Counted from the first letter of the stretch, positions 15,549 to 24,694 are shown. The stretch: DNA of 64,000 bases from Bacillota bacterium (GCA_029239605.1 JARBUO010000002.1:1-64000), one strand, 5' to 3'. Notes: generated from the letters alone by a model not told the origin. Translations and numbers: made by a program.

Positions 15549-17243
15549 TTACGGCAGCTTTGGGTTGACGTAAACGGTACGATTATCCGTAAAAATGACC
15601 ATTCCTGGTTTGGCACCGTTTGGTTTTTTTACATGGCGTACCTGGGTGTAATCAACAGGTACATTTTCAGATTCTCTACCCTTACTGTGGTATGCCGCAA
15701 GGGCAGCAGCTTCGAAGATTGCGGTTTCTGTCATGCCTTTTCCCTGGGTGAACAGGATTACGTGGGAGCCGGGAATATCTTTTGTGTGGAACCAGACATC
15801 TTTTGGTGAAGCTGTCTTGAACGTTAGAATATCATTTTCTTTGTTATTCCTTCCAACCAAAACACGAAAGCCGTCTGTTGTTTGATACTGATAAGGTGCA
15901 GGCTTGCTCTTCCCCGGCTTGAAGTTATTCTTTCTTCTCTTTAAATAACCGCCTTCCACCAGCTCCTGACGCAGTTCTTCGATTTCTTCCACAGAGGAGG
16001 CCTTTTCAATATAAGATGATACCGATTCCAGATAAGCGATATCACTATTTGTTTCCTCAAGCTGGATGTTCTTTTCTGTAATGGCTGTCTTTGCCTTGCT
16101 GTATTTTTTATAATATCGCTGTGCATTCTGGATTGGAGAAAATCGGGGATCCAGTTCAATGGTAACCATTGTATTATCATAATAATTCAGAACTTCTGCG
16201 TTGGAAGCACCTTGCTGAATTTGATGAAGGTTGGCTGTCAAAAGCTCACCAAACAGACGAAGTCCGTCAGAATTCTCAGCTTTTAAAAGATCCTCTGACA
16301 GCCTCTGTTTTTTTAGATAAAGCTTATCCAGGCTTCCGCTGACAGCCCGTTCCAGATCAGAAGATTTTTGCCGGATCCTATTGGAGGAACTTTTATTCGT
16401 ATAATAATAAGAAATTGCCTCACTGATGTTTTGGAATCCGATTTCCTGATAATAATCAGAGATGGACCTTAGGGAAAAGAAATGAAAGTCAAAGGGTGTT
16501 CCATCCTCTGTCAGATATACTTTCGGCTCGGAAGCGCTGCTTCTGATTTTCTCCGACATGCCAGACAAAATATGAAAGACCGATGTTCCCGTCAACCCTG
16601 CCTCAAAGACGATTTCTTCGGCTATGAGAGGGCTGATTCCCTGAATGTGGGACATAAGAGTCTTGGCCTCATTTTCGGCTGCCCCTTCCAGGATTGCTCC
16701 AACCTGAGACTCTGTGATGCCATAATAGGGAATCTTGCCTTGAGAAGGAGGATAGACGTATTGCTGGCCGGGCAAGAGCTGCCGGTATCGATTCACGTCG
16801 ATGGAGATTCGTTTGATGCTGTCTATGATCTTATTGGATGCGATATCCATCAATATAATATTACTGTGCTTGCCCATGATTTCCACGATGAGCTTTTTGT
16901 TTACAGAAAAGCCAAGTTCATTGATGGTATCGATAAACAGCTCCACGATTCGTTCGGAATCCTTTTGCTCAACAGCTGTAATCCGCCCGCCTTGGATATG
17001 CTTCCGAAGCAGCATACAAAACCCCATGGGGTTCAAAGGATTTGCAGATGTTTCTGTGATAAGATGAAGCCTGGCGTGACTGCTGTTTGAAGAAATATAT
17101 AATTTATGATTTTCTTTTCCGGAGTGAATGTTTAATATAATCTCATCTGCTTCCGGTTGATATATTTTTTCGATCTTGCCGCCCGTCAGACTTTGCTTCA
17201 GCTGACTGACCACAGCACCGGTAACCATACCGTCAAAACTCAT
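15549..17243 (-). CDS. rqcH: Ribosome quality control protein RqcH (NFACT family)
   Basis: 564 residues on the minus strand. RqcH binds obstructed 50S subunits with peptidyl-tRNA and adds C-terminal Ala tails. The NFACT-N domain starts MSFDGMVTGAVVSQLKQSL; a helix-hairpin-helix lies near 195-215; a long coiled coil covers about 300-430; the NFACT-R domain (450-564) has VWFHTKDIPGSHVIL and VRHVKKPNGAKPGMV. The tailing-critical Asp-Arg pair of the Bacillus protein (97/98) reads Glu97-Arg98 here (KDSERIVEL). AAAGGAG precedes the ATG. Older annotations call it a fibronectin-binding protein. Confidence 0.94.
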   Translation of the reverse strand: MSFDGMVTGAVVSQLKQSLTGGKIEKIYQPEADEIILNIHSGKENHKLYISSNSSHARLHLITETSANPLNPMGFCMLLRKHIQGGRITAVEQKDSERIVELFIDTINELGFSVNKKLIVEIMGKHSNIILMDIASNKIIDSIKRISIDVNRYRQLLPGQQYVYPPSQGKIPYYGITESQVGAILEGAAENEAKTLMSHIQGISPLIAEEIVFEAGLTGTSVFHILSGMSEKIRSSASEPKVYLTEDGTPFDFHFFSLRSISDYYQEIGFQNISEAISYYYTNKSSSNRIRQKSSDLERAVSGSLDKLYLKKQRLSEDLLKAENSDGLRLFGELLTANLHQIQQGASNAEVLNYYDNTMVTIELDPRFSPIQNAQRYYKKYSKAKTAITEKNIQLEETNSDIAYLESVSSYIEKASSVEEIEELRQELVEGGYLKRRKNNFKPGKSKPAPYQYQTTDGFRVLVGRNNKENDILTFKTASPKDVWFHTKDIPGSHVILFTQGKGMTETAIFEAAALAAYHSKGRESENVPVDYTQVRHVKKPNGAKPGMVIFTDNRTVYVNPKLP

Positions 17244-17391
17244 TGTATCGTCTCCTTTAATGTTGTATAATGATTAGGGTTTGCAGAATTGAAGAAAAAA
17301 TGACCCATAGACTTTTCACCGACTTCTATATCTGACAGGTGAAAATCTAACAACGGCACTGGTTAATATGTCTAATAAACCGTGCTGCGCG

Positions 17392-17421
17392 TTGTAAATC
17401 AATGCTATCATACCATATAAT
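17392..17421 (+). promoter_or_regulatory. Promoter for yicC
   Basis: TTGTAA at 17392-17397, an 18-base spacer and a perfect TATAAT at 17416-17421, 37 bases before the yicC ATG. The 214-base gap to the divergent rqcH holds nothing else clear. Confidence 0.65.
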
Positions 17422-17457
17422 CATAAAAATAAACAAGCAAAGCAAGGAGAAACTTGT

Positions 17458-18342
17458 ATGATCAAGAGCATGACCGGCTTCGGCAGAAGCGAATATACGG
17501 ACGGAAAACGGAGCATAATTGTAGAAATTAAGTCGGTAAACCATCGGTACAGTGATATCAGCTTTAAGATGCCGAGACGTTATTCCTTTGCAGAGGACAA
17601 GCTAAAAAGCGCGGTGAAAGACATCGCAAGGCGCGGAAAGATAGATGTATCTATCATGGTGGAAAATATCACTGAGGATGACACCAATGTCAGGCTTAAT
17701 ACGATGGTGGCAAAGCAGTATTATGATAACCTGCGGGAATTACAGAAGACTTTTGATTTGTGTGGTGATATTACGCTGCAGTTCCTTTCGACACTTCCAG
17801 ATGTCATGAAAGCCATTCCCGATGTGGAAGATGAGGAAGCCATTTATAAAAGTCTTGAAATTCCTGTTCTGGAAGCAGCAAGAAAACTGGATGATATGAG
17901 AACCCTGGAAGGCTCTAAACTTGCGGAGGATATTATTAAAAGAGGGGATTACATCCGCGGTTATGTCAAGGAAATTGAATTGAGGTCCCCGGAAGTAACG
18001 AAATGTTACGCCGATAAGCTAAAGGATCGTATTAAAGAACTGCTGGGGAACAATGTGACTGTTCCGGAAGACCGTATTCTTGTGGAGGCAGCGATCTTTG
18101 CAGACAAATGCAGTATTACTGAAGAGCTTGTCAGACTTGACAGCCATATCCTGCAGCTCAACAGTATTATTTCAAAGAGCAATCAGCCTGACGGTAAAAA
18201 GTTGGATTTCCTGGTGCAGGAGATGAATCGGGAGGCCAACACCATCGGTTCTAAAGCAAATGATATTGAAATTACAAATAAAGTCCTGGAGATCAAGAGT
18301 GAGATTGAAAAGATCAGGGAGCAGGTACAGAACATCGAGTAG
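17458..18342 (+). CDS. yicC: YicC-family endoribonuclease
   Basis: 294 residues. MIKSMTGFGRSE at the start and the C-terminal ETNTIGSK-like stretch (REANTIGSKANDIEITN) are the family marks. YicC proteins are metal-dependent endoribonucleases; in E. coli YicC degrades the small RNA RyhB. AAGGAG precedes the ATG. In Clostridia, yicC is normally followed by remA-gmk-rpoZ; here remA is absent and a 229-base gap follows. Confidence 0.94.
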   Translation: MIKSMTGFGRSEYTDGKRSIIVEIKSVNHRYSDISFKMPRRYSFAEDKLKSAVKDIARRGKIDVSIMVENITEDDTNVRLNTMVAKQYYDNLRELQKTFDLCGDITLQFLSTLPDVMKAIPDVEDEEAIYKSLEIPVLEAARKLDDMRTLEGSKLAEDIIKRGDYIRGYVKEIELRSPEVTKCYADKLKDRIKELLGNNVTVPEDRILVEAAIFADKCSITEELVRLDSHILQLNSIISKSNQPDGKKLDFLVQEMNREANTIGSKANDIEITNKVLEIKSEIEKIREQVQNIE

Positions 18343-18402
18343 AATCGTATGACAACTGCAAATGGTAAATACCGATTTTCTCACTGAAACGGAAATTTTG
18401 TA

Positions 18403-18431
18403 TTGTATTAACCGATATTTTATTGTATCAT
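18403..18431 (+). promoter_or_regulatory. Promoter-like site upstream of gmk
   Basis: TTGTAT at 18403-18408, 17-base spacer, TATCAT at 18426-18431. The leader that would follow contains a 10-bp inverted repeat (18476-18485 with 18515-18524) with a 29-base loop, close to the gmk start. Confidence 0.45.
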
Positions 18432-18571
18432 AATCTTTACACTTAGCAGTTTTATCACGTAAATGTTTATGTTTCAATAGTTCCTTCGTTGCAGAAATAC
18501 TGTATTTTAACGGCAGGAACTATTCTATTCTATAAAATTGCAGGACAGATAAAAATATGTGAGGAATGATT

Positions 18572-19180
18572 ATGAGAAAAGGCTTACTGTTCGTCGTTTC
18601 CGGTCCGTCGGGAGCGGGGAAGGGTACGATATGTAAAAAGTTATTAGAAAAGGTGGATATTGAATTATCCGTATCCATGACAACAAGGAAACCAAGACCC
18701 GGTGAGATCGAAGCCAGGAATTATTACTTTGTTTCCGAGGAAAAGTTTGTTGAAACGATCCAGGTGGAAGGATTTCTGGAATATGCCAAAGTTTATGGCA
18801 ACTATTACGGTACTCCGAAGGACATCGTATTGAGTAAGCTGGAGGAAGGTAAGGATGTTGTCCTTGAAATTGATATTCAGGGAGCTTTGAAAATTAGGGA
18901 ATCCTACCCAAAAGGCGTGTTTATTTTTATTTTGCCTCCGTCTATGTCCGAGCTGCGTAAAAGGATTACAGGGCGAGGGTCCGAATCGGAAGATGACATT
19001 AATCTTCGACTGGGAGAAACCCTGAAAGAGGTATCCTATATTGATAAATACGACTACTGTGTTGTAAACGGTGACATCAACGAAGCGGTTAACAGAGTGG
19101 CCGCCATAATCAAAGCGGAACATTCCAGAGTCTCGGAAGATATTTATGAATTGATTGCAAAATATAAGGAGGAGATTTAA
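18572..19180 (+). CDS. gmk: Guanylate kinase
   Basis: 202 residues. Converts GMP to GDP with ATP. The P-loop SGPSGAGKGTI, the GMP-binding stretch (TTRKPRPGE, then NYYFVSEEKF) and the lid (ITGRGSESEDDI) are intact. GAGG at 18561-18564 favours the ATG at 18572 over the one at 18566. rpoZ begins one base after the gmk stop. Confidence 0.96.
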   Translation: MRKGLLFVVSGPSGAGKGTICKKLLEKVDIELSVSMTTRKPRPGEIEARNYYFVSEEKFVETIQVEGFLEYAKVYGNYYGTPKDIVLSKLEEGKDVVLEIDIQGALKIRESYPKGVFIFILPPSMSELRKRITGRGSESEDDINLRLGETLKEVSYIDKYDYCVVNGDINEAVNRVAAIIKAEHSRVSEDIYELIAKYKEEI

Positions 19181-19181
19181 A

Positions 19182-19385
19182 ATGTTATATCCATCCATTA
19201 ATTTGATCAGACAGAAAGCTGACAGCAGATATACGCTCGTTATTCTGGCTGCCAAAAGAGCCAGAGACATTATTGACGGAAAGCCAAAGCTTACTGAGGT
19301 TGATATTGAAAAACCGGTCTCCATTGCTGCAAATGAAATTTCGGAAGACCTGATTACCTATAGAAGGGATAGCCAAGCACAATAA
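19182..19385 (+). CDS. rpoZ: RNA polymerase omega subunit
   Basis: 67 residues, MLYPSINLIRQKADSRYTLV at the start. Omega assists assembly of beta' into RNA polymerase. The family core AAKRARDIIDG is present. AAGGAGGAG sits 9 bases before the ATG at 19182; an in-frame upstream codon at 19155 would overlap gmk and lacks support. In Clostridia coaBC and priA often follow; they do not here, as a terminator comes next. Confidence 0.95.
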   Translation: MLYPSINLIRQKADSRYTLVILAAKRARDIIDGKPKLTEVDIEKPVSIAANEISEDLITYRRDSQAQ

Positions 19386-19406
19386 TTTGCGCTTGAACGG
19401 ATAACC

Positions 19407-19436
19407 AAAAGAGCAGAAGAACCTGCTCTTTTTTTC
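19407..19436 (+). terminator. Terminator of the yicC/gmk-rpoZ unit
   Basis: AAAAGAGCAG at 19407-19416 pairs with 19423-19432, a 6-base loop, then a T7 run. Confidence 0.92.
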
Positions 19437-19484
19437 ATTTCTAAAGCAGCAATCTTTTTTAGAGGAACTTTTTTCTTTTAGTAC

Positions 19485-19513
19485 TTTACAAATTTAGCAC
19501 AGTAAAGTATAAT
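19485..19513 (+). promoter_or_regulatory. Promoter of the amino-acid ABC transporter operon
   Basis: TTTACA at 19485-19490, exactly 17 bases, then a perfect TATAAT at 19508-19513. The transcript would start about 35 bases before the binding-protein ATG. No operator is obvious. Confidence 0.8.
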
Positions 19514-19554
19514 AGCAATATAAGTTGATCGAAACAAACTGAGGAGGAGAAAAT

Positions 19555-20421
19555 ATGTTTAAAAAAGTAAGTATATTGCTGGTACTGGTACTAATCATGA
19601 GCATCTTTGCAGTTGGCTGCGGAGGCGGTGGTGCCTCTGAGGAAGAACCAGCTGCAGGAGCAGATAACGATACATCTTTAACAGACCTGACGGCGAAAGG
19701 TGAAATCGTGGTTGGAATCGACGATCAATTCCCACCGATGGGTTTTGTTGGAGAAGACGGAGAAATTACTGGTTTCGATGTTGAGCTTGCTAAATTAGTT
19801 GCAGAAAAACTTGGTGTTGAAGCAAAAATTCAGCCTATCGACTGGTCTGCTAAGGAAATGGAACTGAACAGCGGAAAAATTGATGTTATTTGGAATGGAT
19901 ACACAATCACCGCTGATAGAATAAAACAGGTCGAATTTACAAAGCCCTACCTGAACAACGAGCAGGTTCTGGTAGTTGCGCAGGACTCCTCTTACCAGAA
20001 AAAAGCTGATCTGGAAGGTAAGGTTGTGGGCGCGCAGGTTGAAAGTGCAGGACTGGACGCATTGAATGCAGATGCGGAACTGTCGGCTTCTGTTGCTGAT
20101 ATTCCTGAATATGATGATTATATGTCAGCGCTTCTTGATCTTGGATCTTCCAGGCTGGATGCACTTGCAATTGATAAAATTCTGATCGGTTATACCATGT
20201 CTCAGGATCCTGGCAAATATAGAATGCTTGACGAAAGCCTCGCAGACGAGTATTATGGAATAGGTTGTGCAAAGGGAGCGGTTGCTCTGAGAGAAGCAAT
20301 CGATAAAGCCCTGGACGAATTATATGAAGACGGAAGCATAGAAGCGTTATCAACAAAATGGTTTGGCGAGAACATTGTTATCCGCGACGTTGATCAGCTT
20401 ACGGCTGACGACTTTAAATAA
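19555..20421 (+). CDS. Polar amino-acid ABC transporter, substrate-binding lipoprotein
   Basis: 288 residues. A lipoprotein signal peptide ends at the lipobox AVGC (Cys about 22), followed by a Gly/Glu-rich tether. The SBP_bac_3 fold has GEIVVGIDDQFPPMGFV and GFDVELAKLVAEKLGV at the start of the first lobe, and later EYYGIGCAKG. The family binds amino acids such as Gln, Arg, His or Cys. The exact ligand cannot be read from sequence. Together with the permease and ATPase downstream it forms a complete importer. Confidence 0.93.
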   Translation: MFKKVSILLVLVLIMSIFAVGCGGGGASEEEPAAGADNDTSLTDLTAKGEIVVGIDDQFPPMGFVGEDGEITGFDVELAKLVAEKLGVEAKIQPIDWSAKEMELNSGKIDVIWNGYTITADRIKQVEFTKPYLNNEQVLVVAQDSSYQKKADLEGKVVGAQVESAGLDALNADAELSASVADIPEYDDYMSALLDLGSSRLDALAIDKILIGYTMSQDPGKYRMLDESLADEYYGIGCAKGAVALREAIDKALDELYEDGSIEALSTKWFGENIVIRDVDQLTADDFK

Positions 20422-20441
20422 GCGTGCTCCTTAGATTAAAT

Positions 20442-20482
20442 AAAGGAATAGGGCTTCTGCTTTGGCAGAGGCTTTATTCTTT
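20442..20482 (+). terminator. Attenuating hairpin between the binding protein and permease
   Basis: A 15-bp stem with G-U pairs, GAATAGGGCTTCTGC against 20465-20479, loop TTTG, followed by TTTCTTC. Such hairpins often leave more binding-protein mRNA than permease mRNA. Confidence 0.65.
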
Positions 20483-20572
20483 CTTCGGGAAACTTTGATT
20501 CATTCCTGGCGCACAACGAATTGATTCATTTTAATTATAACGGAACGTAAGATTGGAAAGGTGGTTCATTTA

Positions 20573-21217
20573 TTGGAGAACTTATGGAATATCAGCAAGT
20601 TTATTTTGGAGGGAGCAACGATCTCTGTCAAAATTTACGCAGTCACGTTACTTTTCTCCATTCCGCTTGGCATGCTTTGCGCAATGGGAAAACTGACCAG
20701 GATTACACCTTTGAAATGGCTGCTGGAACTGTACACCTGGATTTTCCGGGGAACCCCGCTGCTGCTCCAGCTATTTTTTTCTTATTATGGACTTCAGATT
20801 CTTACCGGTATTGAGTTGAGTAAGGAAATGGCCGCTTACATAACCTTTGTTTTGAATTATGCGGCGTATTTTACTGAAATTTTCCGTGCGGGCATCCAGT
20901 CCATTGACAAAGGCCAGTACGAAGCTGCAAAAGCCCTGGGGATGAATTACAGACAAACAATGAGGCGAATCATCATACCACAGGCGGTAAAAGTGATTCT
21001 GCCGCCCACTGGAAATGAAGCGGTTACGCTGATCAAGGATACTGCGCTTGTATCAGCCATTGCCCTTGCTGACATACTAAGAAATGCAAAATCCGTGGTT
21101 TCCAGGACAGCAAGCGTGGAAGGTTATTTCGTTGCAGCAGTACTATATCTTATCATGACATTCGTAATCATAAATATCTTTAAATATATTGAGAAGCGCT
21201 TTGCGTATTACAACTAG
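20573..21217 (+). CDS. Polar amino-acid ABC transporter permease
   Basis: About 214 residues, HisM/GlnP type with five predicted membrane helices. The conserved permease loop that contacts the ATPase is present (EAAKALGMNYRQTMRRIIIP). The N-terminal GATISVKIYAVTLL and the FRGTPLLLQLFF stretch are typical. GGAAAGGTGG at 20555-20564 points to the TTG at 20573; a GTG at 20561 lies inside that site. The stop is 9 bases before the ATPase gene. Confidence 0.93.
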   Translation: MENLWNISKFILEGATISVKIYAVTLLFSIPLGMLCAMGKLTRITPLKWLLELYTWIFRGTPLLLQLFFSYYGLQILTGIELSKEMAAYITFVLNYAAYFTEIFRAGIQSIDKGQYEAAKALGMNYRQTMRRIIIPQAVKVILPPTGNEAVTLIKDTALVSAIALADILRNAKSVVSRTASVEGYFVAAVLYLIMTFVIINIFKYIEKRFAYYN

Positions 21218-21226
21218 GAGGGAAGA

Positions 21227-21988
21227 ATGGAAGCTATTATTAAAGTCGAAAATTTGCATAAATACTTTCATTCCCTACATGTGCTGAAAGGAATCAGCCT
21301 GGAAGTAAAAAAAGGCGAGATCGTATCTGTAATCGGCCCTTCCGGGTCGGGGAAAAGCACGCTGCTCAGATGTCTGAATCATTTAGAGGTTGCGGACAAG
21401 GGGAGTATCAGCTTTGAAGGGCAATTTATTGCAAAGGCCGATGGAACTGGAAAAGCAGTTTATAAGAGCAGCCGGGAAGTTCTGGCGATCTGCAGCAACC
21501 TGGGAATGGTTTTTCAGAACTTTAATCTCTTTCCTCATATGTCAGTGCTGGAGAACATTGTTGAAGCACCTGTTTTGGTAAAAGGCAAGACCAAGGCAGA
21601 AGCGCTTAGGAAAGCAGAAGAGCTGCTGGAAAAGGTCGGCTTAAGTGAGAAGAAGGATGCATATCCCAATCAGCTGTCCGGAGGACAGAAACAAAGAGTT
21701 GCCATTGCACGGGCGCTTGCCATGGAACCGGAGATCATGCTCTTTGATGAACCGACTTCCGCGCTGGATCCCGAACTGATCGGCGAAGTACTTCAAGTGA
21801 TAAAAAATCTCGCGGATGAAAAGATGACGATGATCATCGTAACTCATGAGATGAATTTTGCCAGAGAAATTTCCGATCGTATCATTTTTATGGACGACGG
21901 TCAGGTCGTTGTGGACGGTGTTCCCGATGATATCTTTGTAAATCCAGACCATCCGAGAATCAAGACATTTTTAAATAAAGTGCTGTAA
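21227..21988 (+). CDS. Polar amino-acid ABC transporter ATP-binding protein
   Basis: 253 residues. Walker [11 protein letters not shown]-loop [11 protein letters not shown], signature LSGGQKQR, Walker [13 protein letters not shown] and the H-loop VTHEM are all intact. It powers import of the ligand caught by the lipoprotein at 19555. Residues about 65-90 ([15 protein letters not shown]) form an insert often seen in this subfamily. GGAGGGAAG precedes the ATG. Confidence 0.95.
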   Translation: MEAIIKVENLHKYFHSLHVLKGISLEVKKGEIVSVIGPSGSGKSTLLRCLNHLEVADKGSISFEGQFIAKADGTGKAVYKSSREVLAICSNLGMVFQNFNLFPHMSVLENIVEAPVLVKGKTKAEALRKAEELLEKVGLSEKKDAYPNQLSGGQKQRVAIARALAMEPEIMLFDEPTSALDPELIGEVLQVIKNLADEKMTMIIVTHEMNFAREISDRIIFMDDGQVVVDGVPDDIFVNPDHPRIKTFLNKVL

Positions 21989-22017
21989 ATAAACATCAGA
22001 TGAAGAGCTGATAAATG

Positions 22018-22064
22018 AAATCCCAAGTGTGAAGCGGGAAGCCTGCTGACGGTTGGGGTTTTTC
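22018..22064 (+). terminator. Terminator of the amino-acid ABC operon
   Basis: AAATCCCAA at 22018-22026 pairs with TTGGGGTTT at 22053-22061 with an inner smaller pairing, followed by TTTTC. Confidence 0.7.
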
Positions 22065-22238
22065 TTTTCTTTCAGCAAAAGGATGATAAGCAGGGGAAAT
22101 TTCTGGTATAATAATCGCAAATGCATCAGAAAAGAGAGTTCACATCTTTCCTGCATGGCACTGTAAATTGACATGAAATTATATTTGATTCATATTCGTT
22201 TCAAATGAAGAGTAAGAAGAAAACCATAGAGGTGTAAG

Positions 22239-22997
22239 ATGAAAAACATATATGAACGAACCCAGATGCTCCTGGGGGCTGATATGCTGAAAAAAATACA
22301 GTCAAAAAAAATTATTGTTTTCGGTGTTGGCGGTGTCGGAAGCTATGCTTTGGAAGCACTGGTCCGTGCAGGGATCCGCAATGTTGCCATGGTGGATGAC
22401 GATGTGGTGGAGCCTTCTGACCTGAACCGGATGGCAGCTGCACTTCACAGTACCGTTGGCAGACGAAAGATTGATGCAATGGAAGAAAGACTAAAGGATA
22501 TCAATCCGGAAGTGACGATTCAGAAGTTGGATCAGCGGTTGAATACCGACAGTATCAGCGGTTTTTCTCTCGCGCAGTATGACTATATCATCGATGCAAT
22601 AGACGAGATGCCCGAGAAGTTAATTTTGATTGAAACGGCAGTCAAGGCCGGCGTACCCATAATCTCCGTAATGAACACAGGGAATCGATTTGATCCCGTC
22701 AAACTCAGAATCGGTGAGATCAGAAAGGCGTCAGTTTGCACCATGGCAAAAAATATGAAAAAGGAACTGGCTGGGCTCGGAATAAAACAGCACAAGATCC
22801 TTTATTCCATAGAAGAACCACACCGGGAAGAGGTCAATGATGAAGATCCGGGAATATCTTCCAGCATCTCTTTTGTACCCGCTGCAGCGGGAATATTGAT
22901 TGCAGCAGAGACAGTAAAAGATTTAATTTTCACTGTCCCAGGAGATAAGCTTCTCTTTGGAATTAAAAAGCCCGTGCAACAATACCGGGTTGAATGA
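22239..22997 (+). CDS. tcdA: tRNA threonylcarbamoyladenosine dehydratase TcdA
   Basis: 252 residues, E1/ThiF-like fold. The ATP site is GVGGVGSYALEALVRAGI, followed by DDDVVEPSDLNRM and DAIDEMPEKL. TcdA uses ATP to turn t6A37 of tRNAs into its cyclic form. The family's C-terminal stretch SSISFVPAAAGILIA is present. It lies alone between the ABC operon and the LytTR gene. GAGGTGT precedes the ATG. Confidence 0.92.
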   Translation: MKNIYERTQMLLGADMLKKIQSKKIIVFGVGGVGSYALEALVRAGIRNVAMVDDDVVEPSDLNRMAAALHSTVGRRKIDAMEERLKDINPEVTIQKLDQRLNTDSISGFSLAQYDYIIDAIDEMPEKLILIETAVKAGVPIISVMNTGNRFDPVKLRIGEIRKASVCTMAKNMKKELAGLGIKQHKILYSIEEPHREEVNDEDPGISSSISFVPAAAGILIAAETVKDLIFTVPGDKLLFGIKKPVQQYRVE

Positions 22998-23100
22998 TTC
23001 CTGACAGAAACGTGTTTATATTATAGAACCTGTCACTCTCAATCAATAAATTAAAGAATAAATAGAAATTTTTGCAACATTTTGAAAAAATTCGCCCCCT

Positions 23101-23268
23101 TATAATATAAGGGAACAGAAAAGCTTGAAAAGGGTAATAAACTCGCACTAAGAAGACTATTGCCTTCTGACTCTCCCTTTACAAGGCGATCACTGTTTCC
23201 CCAAATGGAATTGGACAGAGTACCGGCGGCAGGTAAAAGGATAGCCGGTGAAGAGAAGGAGGGAGCGA
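23101..23268 (+). promoter_or_regulatory. -10 box and structured 5' leader of the LytTR gene
   Basis: TATAAT at 23101-23106 has no good -35, so the promoter may need an activator. The leader that would start near 23112 folds into nested helices: 23111-23118 with 23193-23201 (one bulge), 23129-23134 with 23175-23180, and 23151-23155 with 23164-23168. A separate hairpin, ACCGGC/GCCGGT (23222-23227 with 23244-23249), stands just before the ribosome site AAGGAGGGAG. It does not match the consensus of a riboswitch class I know. Confidence 0.5.
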
Positions 23269-23269
23269 A

Positions 23270-23623
23270 ATGAACGCAATTGGACAAAGTAAGGAGAATT
23301 ATATTCCTGTTATTACAAAGAAGGAAGTCTCGAGGGTATCAGTCGGAGAAATACTTTATATTGAAACTCAGCTCCGGGTTGTGTATATTTATACTGTTCC
23401 GCGAATTTACAGGTTTTATGGAAAAATGGATGAGGTGATAAAATATTTAAACGGTGACTTTTATCGCTGCCATAAAAGCTGCATTGTCAATTTCAATAAA
23501 ATCGTGAGAATGGAAGATGGCATTGTTTACTTTAAAGGTGGTTTTACCTTGCGGGTAGGAGAGAATAACTTTCGCCATACCCGCAGCTTTTACAGCAAAT
23601 TTTTGATGGATCATGCAAAGTAA
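23270..23623 (+). CDS. Stand-alone LytTR DNA-binding protein
   Basis: 117 residues, essentially a single LytTR domain: VGEILYIETQLRVVYIY, then IYRFYGKMDEVIKYL, FYRCHKSCIVNFNKIVRM and TLRVGENNFRHTR. LytTR domains bind direct repeats in promoters, usually as the output of a response regulator; no receiver domain or membrane segment is present. It is probably a transcription factor controlled at expression level, perhaps through its structured leader. No sensor kinase or target gene is evident beside it. Start supported by AAGGAGGGAG. Confidence 0.88.
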   Translation: MNAIGQSKENYIPVITKKEVSRVSVGEILYIETQLRVVYIYTVPRIYRFYGKMDEVIKYLNGDFYRCHKSCIVNFNKIVRMEDGIVYFKGGFTLRVGENNFRHTRSFYSKFLMDHAK

Positions 23624-23719
23624 ACTTGCAGAAGAATCAATATGAATGCAGCATCGCTGAGAAAGCGCGCAAATAAAGAAAATTCGTTGCCTGAATATCA
23701 GTATTTTGATAAGTTTTCC

Positions 23720-23748
23720 TTGATTTTCAAATAATAATAGTGTATAGT
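23720..23748 (+). promoter_or_regulatory. Promoter for rpsB-tsf
   Basis: TTGATT at 23720-23725, 17 bases, TATAGT at 23743-23748. The ~140-base leader that follows contains a hairpin (about 23757-23778, TGTGTCTCC-AAAT-GGGACATA). Such leaders upstream of rpsB often bind S2; I cannot confirm that here. Confidence 0.55.
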
Positions 23749-23891
23749 ATTCGAGGATGTGTCTCCAAATGGGACATATTACAATGATTATTTCAAATTC
23801 ACACACCGCACTACTGAAACATGGGTGCCTGCAAAATGGCCATTTTTAAGGAAGGTACGGTGGAGGAGAAAAACCAGGAGGTAAAAAAATT

Positions 23892-24638
23892 ATGGCTGTT
23901 ATTTCAATGAAACAGTTACTGGAAGCCGGTGTGCATTTCGGACATCAGACGAGAAGATGGAACCCTAAAATGGCTCCTTATATCTTTACAGAGAGAAACG
24001 GAATCTACATCATCGACCTGCAGAAAACCGTCAAGAAAATCGATGAAGCTTATACTTTTATGAAGGAAGTTGCATCCACAGGCAGACCCGTTCTCTTTGT
24101 TGGAACGAAGAAGCAGGCTCAGGCTGCTATTGCAGACGAAGCAAAGAGATGCGGAATGTATTTCGTAAATGAAAGATGGCTTGGCGGAATGCTGACCAAC
24201 TACAAGACAATTTCCAGCAGAATCAAGAGACTCAACGACATCAGAAACATGGAAACTGACGGAACCTTTGAAGCGCTCACAAAGAAGGAAGTTATCAAGC
24301 TGAAGGCTGAACTGGAAAAGCTTGAAAAGTTCCTGGGCGGAATTAAAGATATGAAGGGTATGCCGGCTGCAATCTTCGTAGTTGATCCAAAGAAAGAAAG
24401 AATTGCAATCAAAGAAGCTAGAATTTTAGGAATTCCGATCATTGGTATCGTAGATACAAACTGTGATCCGGACGATGTTGATTATATCATCCCTGCTAAC
24501 GACGATGCCATCAGAGCGGTTAAACTGATTGCCGGAAGAATGGCTGATGCGATCATTGAATCCAACCAGGGCGAAAGCTTTGCTGAAGCGGAAGAAGCTG
24601 CACCTGCAGAAGAAGTTTCCGAAGAAGCAGCGGAATAA
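23892..24638 (+). CDS. rpsB: 30S ribosomal protein S2
   Basis: 248 residues. [20 protein letters not shown] and [12 protein letters not shown] at the start are diagnostic; [14 protein letters not shown] and [20 protein letters not shown] are also conserved. The C-terminal tail is acidic (Glu/Ala-rich), as in other members. AGGAGGT precedes the ATG. tsf follows after 56 bases, the universal pairing. Confidence 0.97.
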   Translation: MAVISMKQLLEAGVHFGHQTRRWNPKMAPYIFTERNGIYIIDLQKTVKKIDEAYTFMKEVASTGRPVLFVGTKKQAQAAIADEAKRCGMYFVNERWLGGMLTNYKTISSRIKRLNDIRNMETDGTFEALTKKEVIKLKAELEKLEKFLGGIKDMKGMPAAIFVVDPKKERIAIKEARILGIPIIGIVDTNCDPDDVDYIIPANDDAIRAVKLIAGRMADAIIESNQGESFAEAEEAAPAEEVSEEAAE

Positions 24639-24694
24639 TTCTGATCGAATCACAGCATGATAAAACATATGAATTGTTAGGAGGATGAAGGACA

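Noticed and set aside
23107-23260. Possible known riboswitch (c-di-GMP, purine, preQ1) before the LytTR gene
   Set aside because: None of the conserved core sequences of those classes is present.
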